A stretch of 9,076 nucleotides of DNA, from the NCBI GenBank assembly GCA_002428935.1, contig DIYG01000147.1:1-9076 (forward strand), read 5' to 3'. Of the stretch, positions 5,270-9,076 are shown in pieces (position 1 is the stretch's first letter; the number at the start of each line of letters is the position of its first letter). Below the pieces are notes generated by a model. It did no database searches. It saw nothing but the letters and a program-made list of their open reading frames with translations, and was not told the origin of the DNA. This DNA is from Halieaceae bacterium UBA6060. Lineage in GTDB: Bacteria > Pseudomonadota > Gammaproteobacteria > Pseudomonadales > Halieaceae. The position numbers and the translations under genes are program-made.

Positions 5270-7075
5270 ATGCGCAGCCATTACTGCGGGCTTATCAGAA
5301 CTGATCATATCGACGAAACCGTCACCCTTTGCGGCTGGGTAGACCGGCGCCGGGATCACGGCGGTGTGATTTTTCTCGATCTTCGCGATCGGGAGGGCAT
5401 CGTCCAGGTCGTGTTTGACCCCGATACGGAGGAGCATTTCGAGACTGCGGATCGTGTGCGCAGCGAGTACGTGCTCAAAGTGACAGGGCGTGTCCGTGCG
5501 CGCAGCGATGCCACCATCAACCCGGCCATGGCCACCGGTGAGGTAGAGGTGCTGGGCAAGGAAATCGAGGTTCTGAATACGGCCGCGACACCGCCGTTCC
5601 AATTGGACGAACACACGGCCGTGGGCGAGGAAGTTCGCCTACGCTACCGCTATATGGATCTTCGTCGGCCCGAAATGCAGGAACGCTTGCGCTTGCGCTC
5701 TCGGGTGACCGACGCCGTTCGTCGCTTTATGCACGATGAAGGCTTTCTGGACATCGAAACGCCTATCCTGACTCGTGCCACGCCCGAGGGTGCGCGGGAT
5801 TATCTGGTCCCCAGTCGGACCCACGAGGGGCAGTTTTTTGCCCTCCCGCAGTCCCCGCAGCTGTTCAAACAGTTGCTGATGGTTTCGGGCTTTGATCGCT
5901 ATTACCAGATCGCCAAGTGCTTCCGCGACGAGGACCTACGCGCGGACCGACAGCCTGAGTTCACCCAGATCGATATCGAGACCGCATTTCTGGATGAAGC
6001 GTCGATCATGGATATCACCGAGCGCATGGTGCGTGAGGTATTCCATGCGGTACTGGAGCTAGAACTCCCGGCCTTTCCCCATATGACTTGGGCCGAGGCC
6101 ATGGACCGGTTCGGCTCCGATAAACCCGATCTGCGGATTCCCCTGGAACTCACCTCCGTTGACGACCTCATGCAGCAGGTGGATTTCAAGGTCTTTCGCG
6201 GTCCTGCCGATGATCCTTTGGGGCGTGTCGCCGCTCTGCGGGTTCCCGGCGGTGCCAAGATCTCGCGGAAGGAGATCGACGACTACACCCGCTACGTGGG
6301 CAACTACGGTGCCCGGGGCCTGGCCTGGATCAAGGTCAATGATCGCGCGGCGGGCGTAGACGGCTTGCAGTCACCGATCTTGAAGTTTATGCCCGAGGAG
6401 GTCGTCGCGCAGATGATGGATCGCCTCGGGGCGGTCGACGGCGATATTGTCTTTTTTGGTGCGGATCGCGCATCCATCGTCAATGAATCTCTCGGCCATC
6501 TGCGTATCAAAGTCGGTACGGATCTGGGTATAGTCGCCGAGGGTTGGGCGCCCCTTTGGGTTGTGGACTTCCCCATGTTCGAGGACGACGGCGATGGGGC
6601 CTGGACGCCCCTCCATCACCCCTTTACGGCGCCGGCCTGCGATCTCGCCACGCTCCGCGAACACCCTGGTCAGGCTCTGTCGCGAGCTTATGACATGGTC
6701 CTCAATGGCACGGAGCTCGGCGGTGGCAGCATTCGTATCCATCAGCTTGATGTACAGGAGACAGTCTTCGATATTCTGGGCATCGAGCGCGATGAGGCCC
6801 GGGAGAAATTTGGTTTCCTCCTCGATGCACTGAAGTACGGCGCTCCACCCCACGGTGGTCTGGCTTTTGGACTGGATCGCCTGGCGATGCTGATGAGTGG
6901 TGCGACGTCGATTCGCGACGTGATTGCCTTCCCCAAGACCCAGACGGCAGCCTGTGTGATGACCGAAGCGCCGGGCACAGTGAGTGCGGCCCAGCTGCGC
7001 GAACTGCATATTCGCCTGCGGGACACGGAGAAGACGGGCGGGCAGAATTCCCAGAAGAGCAGCGAAGGCTCCTAA
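5270..7075 (+). CDS. aspS: Aspartyl-tRNA synthetase, probably non-discriminating (Asp/Asn)
   Basis: Class IIb synthetase of 601 residues, the bacterial length. The N-terminal OB-fold anticodon-binding domain (MRSHYCG, VTLCGWVDRRRDHGG) occupies about 1-105. The catalytic core has TPEGARDYLVPSR (171-183), PQSPQLFKQLLM (193-204), motif 2 around 218-237 (FRDEDLRADRQPEF) and motif 3 GLAFGLDR (530-537). A bacterial GAD insertion lies roughly at 290-430. It charges tRNA-Asp with aspartate. His30 stands where E. coli AspRS has Leu30; as I recall, the equivalent His in Pseudomonas aeruginosa is a determinant of the non-discriminating form that also charges tRNA-Asn, whose Asp is then amidated by GatCAB. 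That reading is inference from one residue. AAGGGAG stands 11 nt before the ATG. The gene follows fmdB by 35 bp and precedes yebC by 60 bp. The last ~15 residues are a polar, Ser/Gln/Lys-rich tail. Confidence 0.98.
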   Translation: MRSHYCGLIRTDHIDETVTLCGWVDRRRDHGGVIFLDLRDREGIVQVVFDPDTEEHFETADRVRSEYVLKVTGRVRARSDATINPAMATGEVEVLGKEIEVLNTAATPPFQLDEHTAVGEEVRLRYRYMDLRRPEMQERLRLRSRVTDAVRRFMHDEGFLDIETPILTRATPEGARDYLVPSRTHEGQFFALPQSPQLFKQLLMVSGFDRYYQIAKCFRDEDLRADRQPEFTQIDIETAFLDEASIMDITERMVREVFHAVLELELPAFPHMTWAEAMDRFGSDKPDLRIPLELTSVDDLMQQVDFKVFRGPADDPLGRVAALRVPGGAKISRKEIDDYTRYVGNYGARGLAWIKVNDRAAGVDGLQSPILKFMPEEVVAQMMDRLGAVDGDIVFFGADRASIVNESLGHLRIKVGTDLGIVAEGWAPLWVVDFPMFEDDGDGAWTPLHHPFTAPACDLATLREHPGQALSRAYDMVLNGTELGGGSIRIHQLDVQETVFDILGIERDEAREKFGFLLDALKYGAPPHGGLAFGLDRLAMLMSGATSIRDVIAFPKTQTAACVMTEAPGTVSAAQLRELHIRLRDTEKTGGQNSQKSSEGS

Positions 7076-7135
7076 CATCCGGGGCTTTGCGACAGGGCGC
7101 TGTCCCTAGCCGTGGAATAAGAATCAGGAGGGCAT

Positions 7136-7882
7136 ATGGCCGGACACAGTAAATGGGCCAATATCAAGCACCGCAAAGCGGCCCAGGATGCCAAGCGCGG
7201 TAAGATCTTTACCAAGTTGATCCGCGAATTGGTGGTGGCCGCTAAGCAGGGCGGCCCACTGCCCGAAGACAATCCTCGCCTGCGGGCCGCCGTGGACAAG
7301 GCCTTGGGCGCCAATATGACTCGCGACACCATCGACCGGGCCATCGCCCGGGGGGCGGGCACCAACGACGCCGATGATGTCGAGGAACTCACCTATGAGG
7401 GCTATGGTCCCGGCGGTGTAGCAATTCTTGTGGAAGTGATGACGGACAATCGAAACCGTACCGTAGCCGAGGTTCGCCATGCCTTTACCAAGCGTGGTGG
7501 CAATCTTGGCACCGATGGTTCCGTGGCCTACCTCTTTACCCGCAAAGGCCAGATTTTGTTCCCTGCCGGTACCGATGAGGACCAGGTCATGGAGGCGGCG
7601 CTGGAGGCCGGGGCCGAGGATGTGGTCAGCGCCGACGATGGCTCCATCGAGGTAACCACCGCCTGGGAGGACTTCTCCGCCGTGAAGGCGGCAATGGAAG
7701 AGGCCGACCTCGCCGCAGAGTCCGGCGAAGTCACCATGATTGCCTCGACCACGGTACCTCTTGATGTTTCCGGCGCCGAGAGCGTGCTGCGGCTGATCGA
7801 CGCTCTCGAAGAACTGGATGATGTGCAAAACGTCTATTCGAACGCGGAGCTTTCGGAAGAGGTCATCGCCCAGCTTTCCTAG
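7136..7882 (+). CDS. yebC: YebC/PmpR/TACO1 family protein
   Basis: A 248-residue protein with the invariant opening MAGHSKWANIKHRKAAQDAKR, then GKIFTKLIRELVVAAKQGG, the central LTYEGYGPGGVAILVEVMTDNRNRT stretch (read in two parts) and KRGGNLGTDGSVAYLF. Length and sequence match the three-domain YebC family. Members were first described as transcriptional regulators (PmpR in Pseudomonas quorum sensing). More recent work on the family and on mitochondrial TACO1 points to ribosome-associated help in translating proline-rich stretches. AGGAGG lies 4 nt before the ATG, a strong ribosome binding site, so this start is secure. Position between aspS and ruvC is the usual gammaproteobacterial order. 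A 5-bp hairpin (GACAG-GGCG-CTGTC, 7091-7104) sits in the 60-bp gap before it, with no T-run, so aspS-yebC read-through is likely. Confidence 0.97.
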   Translation: MAGHSKWANIKHRKAAQDAKRGKIFTKLIRELVVAAKQGGPLPEDNPRLRAAVDKALGANMTRDTIDRAIARGAGTNDADDVEELTYEGYGPGGVAILVEVMTDNRNRTVAEVRHAFTKRGGNLGTDGSVAYLFTRKGQILFPAGTDEDQVMEAALEAGAEDVVSADDGSIEVTTAWEDFSAVKAAMEEADLAAESGEVTMIASTTVPLDVSGAESVLRLIDALEELDDVQNVYSNAELSEEVIAQLS

Positions 7883-7937
7883 GAAGGTCGGCCTGTCGCT
7901 GCCGGTCGACGGAAAAGCGGCCGCCAAGCTGGAAACG

Positions 7938-7953
7938 CTGTATGTTTATACAT
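7938..7953 (+). promoter_or_regulatory. LexA-box-like dyad upstream of ruvC
   Basis: CTGTATGTTTATACAT matches the gammaproteobacterial LexA consensus CTGT-N8-ACAG at 13 of 16 positions of the idealised CTGTATATATATACAG. The only deviation in the conserved half-sites is the final T for G. The inner dyad TGTAT-GTTT-ATACA is perfect. It lies 64 bp before the ruvC ATG, in a 135-bp gap after yebC, and embeds a TATACA that could serve as a -10 box. SOS control of the ruv genes is well known in E. coli (ruvAB), which supports the reading. LexA and its binding are not seen here. Confidence 0.62.
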
Positions 7954-8017
7954 ACCATGACCCCGTACGCGATCGACGGCTAGACACCCGTGGCAACGCG
8001 GCAACGGCGGACACGCT

Positions 8018-8536
8018 ATGGCAATCATTCTGGGCATCGATCCCGGATCACAGAAGACGGGCTTCGGCATCATCAGCAGCCTCAACGGTAAGCACAGCTA
8101 CGTTACCAGCGGCGTTATCCGCTTGCCCCGAAGCGCCTTGCCGGATCGTTTGAAGATCATCGCCGAAAGCGTTGAGGAGCTGGTCGAGCGCCACGGCCCA
8201 ACGGAGTTGTCCATCGAACAGGTTTTTCTCGCCCGCAGTGCCGACGCCGCGTTAAAACTGGGGCAGGCCCGCGGAGCTGCCATCGTGCCCTGCGTGACCC
8301 GAGGCCTTGAAGTCAGCGAGTATTCCGCACGACAGATCAAGCAGTCCGTTGTGGGCACCGGAGCGGCCGATAAAACGCAGGTGCAGCACATGGTTAAGGT
8401 GCTGCTGAATCTACCGGGGACCCCTCAGGAAGACGCGGCCGATGCGCTTGCCGCCGCTCTTTGCCATGCCCATATGCACCAGGGACTGGTGCGCGTGGCC
8501 GGAGCGACGGCGACCCGCCGTCGCCGCTTGCGCTAA
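8018..8536 (+). CDS. ruvC: Crossover junction endodeoxyribonuclease RuvC
   Basis: A 172-residue Holliday-junction resolvase with an RNase H-like fold. As a dimer it nicks two strands of a four-way junction symmetrically, working with RuvAB. All four acidic catalytic positions are present: Asp8 (GIDPGS), Glu67 (SIEQVF), Asp139 and Asp142 (EDAADALA). The family segment ADAALKLGQARGAA (75-88) and the K-rich VVGTGAADKTQV (111-122) are also present. The C-terminus ends in a basic ATRRRRLR tail. Length agrees with the ~173-residue E. coli protein. The ATG at 8018 is fixed by the conserved MAIILGIDPG start, although only a weak GGCGGA precedes it. It lies 135 bp after yebC, with a LexA-like site between them, and 116 bp before ruvA. 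In E. coli ruvC is separate from SOS-controlled ruvAB; here the three may form one unit (inference). Confidence 0.98.
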   Translation: MAIILGIDPGSQKTGFGIISSLNGKHSYVTSGVIRLPRSALPDRLKIIAESVEELVERHGPTELSIEQVFLARSADAALKLGQARGAAIVPCVTRGLEVSEYSARQIKQSVVGTGAADKTQVQHMVKVLLNLPGTPQEDAADALAAALCHAHMHQGLVRVAGATATRRRRLR

Positions 8537-8652
8537 GTGGTGAGTATTGGCCTCACAAAGATGGCGCCAGACCTTCGGCACGGTGTCTCAGTCCGCGCCC
8601 GAGGGTGTAAGCCCTGGCCCAAGATGTGGTGCAAACAGTGGAGTAAGCCTTC

Positions 8653-9076
8653 GTGATAGGACGTATCTCTGGAACCCTATTGCACAAACAGCCACCGCAA
8701 ATTTTGGTGGACGTCGGCGGAGTGGGGTATGAGCTGCAGGTGCCCATGACGACCCTGTTTCTGCTGCCCGCCGTGGGCGAGGACGTGACCCTGGTTACCC
8801 ATCATGCGGTGCGTGAGGATGCTCATACCCTGTATGGCTTTGCCGCCGACCGTGATCGCGAGCTGTTTCGTCACCTGATAAAGGTCAGTGGGGTGGGGCC
8901 GAAGCTCGCCTTGACCATTCTCTCGGGTATGGACGGCGAAGCCTTCGCTCGCGCCGTACAGGCCGGCGATCTCAGCGCCTTGGTGGCACTTCCGGGCGTG
9001 GGTAAGAAAACCGCCGAGCGGTTGGTGGTGGAAATGCGCGACCGATTAGCCGGTTGGCTCGAAAGTCTCGGCGGCG
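8653..9076 (+). CDS. ruvA: Holliday junction branch migration protein RuvA (C-terminal part beyond window)
   Basis: The reading frame opens with GTG at 8653 and runs off the right edge after 141 codons (about 200 in full). RuvA tetramers grip the Holliday junction and load the RuvB motor. Visible parts are the OB-fold domain I (MIGRISGTLLHKQPP, VGGVGYELQVPM), the acidic pin Glu55-Asp56 in VREDAHTLYGF that keeps the junction open, and the two helix-hairpin-helix motifs of domain II, SGVGPKLA (79-86) and LPGVGKKTAERL (113-124). The flexible linker and the RuvB-binding domain III lie outside. GGAG is 9 nt before the GTG, and the family start M/V-IGR fixes it. The 116-bp gap after ruvC is larger than in tightly packed ruv operons and shows no clear promoter or terminator. 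ruvB would be expected just beyond the edge. Confidence 0.98.
   Translation, partial: MIGRISGTLLHKQPPQILVDVGGVGYELQVPMTTLFLLPAVGEDVTLVTHHAVREDAHTLYGFAADRDRELFRHLIKVSGVGPKLALTILSGMDGEAFARAVQAGDLSALVALPGVGKKTAERLVVEMRDRLAGWLESLGG

Noticed and set aside
5096..5614. 172-codon minus-strand frame spanning the fmdB-aspS junction
   Set aside because: Antisense to two recognised genes; its Leu/Pro/Ser-rich end is the reverse of the fmdB low-complexity tail.
6371..7078. 235-codon open frame on the minus strand inside aspS
   Set aside because: It lies wholly antisense to a certain gene, shows no recognisable domain, and is explained by the GC-rich third positions of aspS.
7091..7104. GACAG-GGCG-CTGTC hairpin between aspS and yebC as a terminator
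   Set aside because: Only a 5-bp stem with no following T-run; it is too weak to call a terminator.
7124..7927. 267-codon open frame on the minus strand covering yebC
   Set aside because: It is the mirror of yebC, with low-complexity Gly/His/Leu content and no family resemblance. The sense frame is unambiguous.
8537..8652. 116-bp ruvC-ruvA gap as a hidden small gene
   Set aside because: No start codon with a ribosome binding site and no conserved content; the 61-codon frame at 8547-8732 overlaps the ruvA start in another frame.

Overview
The window reads as a chromosomal segment of a free-living gammaproteobacterium with fairly high GC. The block fmdB - aspS - yebC - ruvC - ruvA is a gammaproteobacterial arrangement. 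The AspRS, RuvA and RuvC sequences resemble those of Pseudomonas and relatives, including marine groups such as Halieaceae/Cellvibrionales. That placement is inferred from remembered family sequences, not from a search.

Left half, minus strand (about 1-3773), in transcription order: proS (prolyl-tRNA synthetase), a small secreted lytic transglycosylase, a LuxR-type HTH regulator with a GAF-like front half, and the first 129 residues of a glutamine-synthetase-family enzyme (PuuA-like) that runs off the left edge. The first two genes are tightly packed. The last two look like a regulator and its target gene.

Centre (3774-4282): a 509-bp divergent non-coding region between proS and an HU-family gene. 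It holds a likely proS promoter, a perfect 7-bp dyad across its -35 region, an 18-bp-stem hairpin, a repeated 10-mer spaced 42 bp apart, and candidate promoters for the rightward gene.

Right half, plus strand (4283-9076): an HU-fold protein with a histone-H1-like Lys/Ala/Pro tail of four hexapeptide repeats, closed by a textbook intrinsic terminator. After it come fmdB (zinc ribbon), aspS (probably non-discriminating), yebC, ruvC and the start of ruvA (cut by the right edge). A 16-bp LexA-box-like dyad lies between yebC and ruvC, so ruvCA(B) may be SOS-controlled as one unit here.

Most of the window is housekeeping: two aminoacyl-tRNA synthetases, a translation-associated YebC, Holliday-junction processing and a nucleoid protein. 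I see no CRISPR array, tRNA, rRNA, insertion sequence or obvious defence system. The points most worth a second look are the HU tail with a possible internal start, the architecture of the proS/HU divergent region, the LexA-like site before ruvC, and the regulator/glutamine-synthetase-like pair at the left edge.
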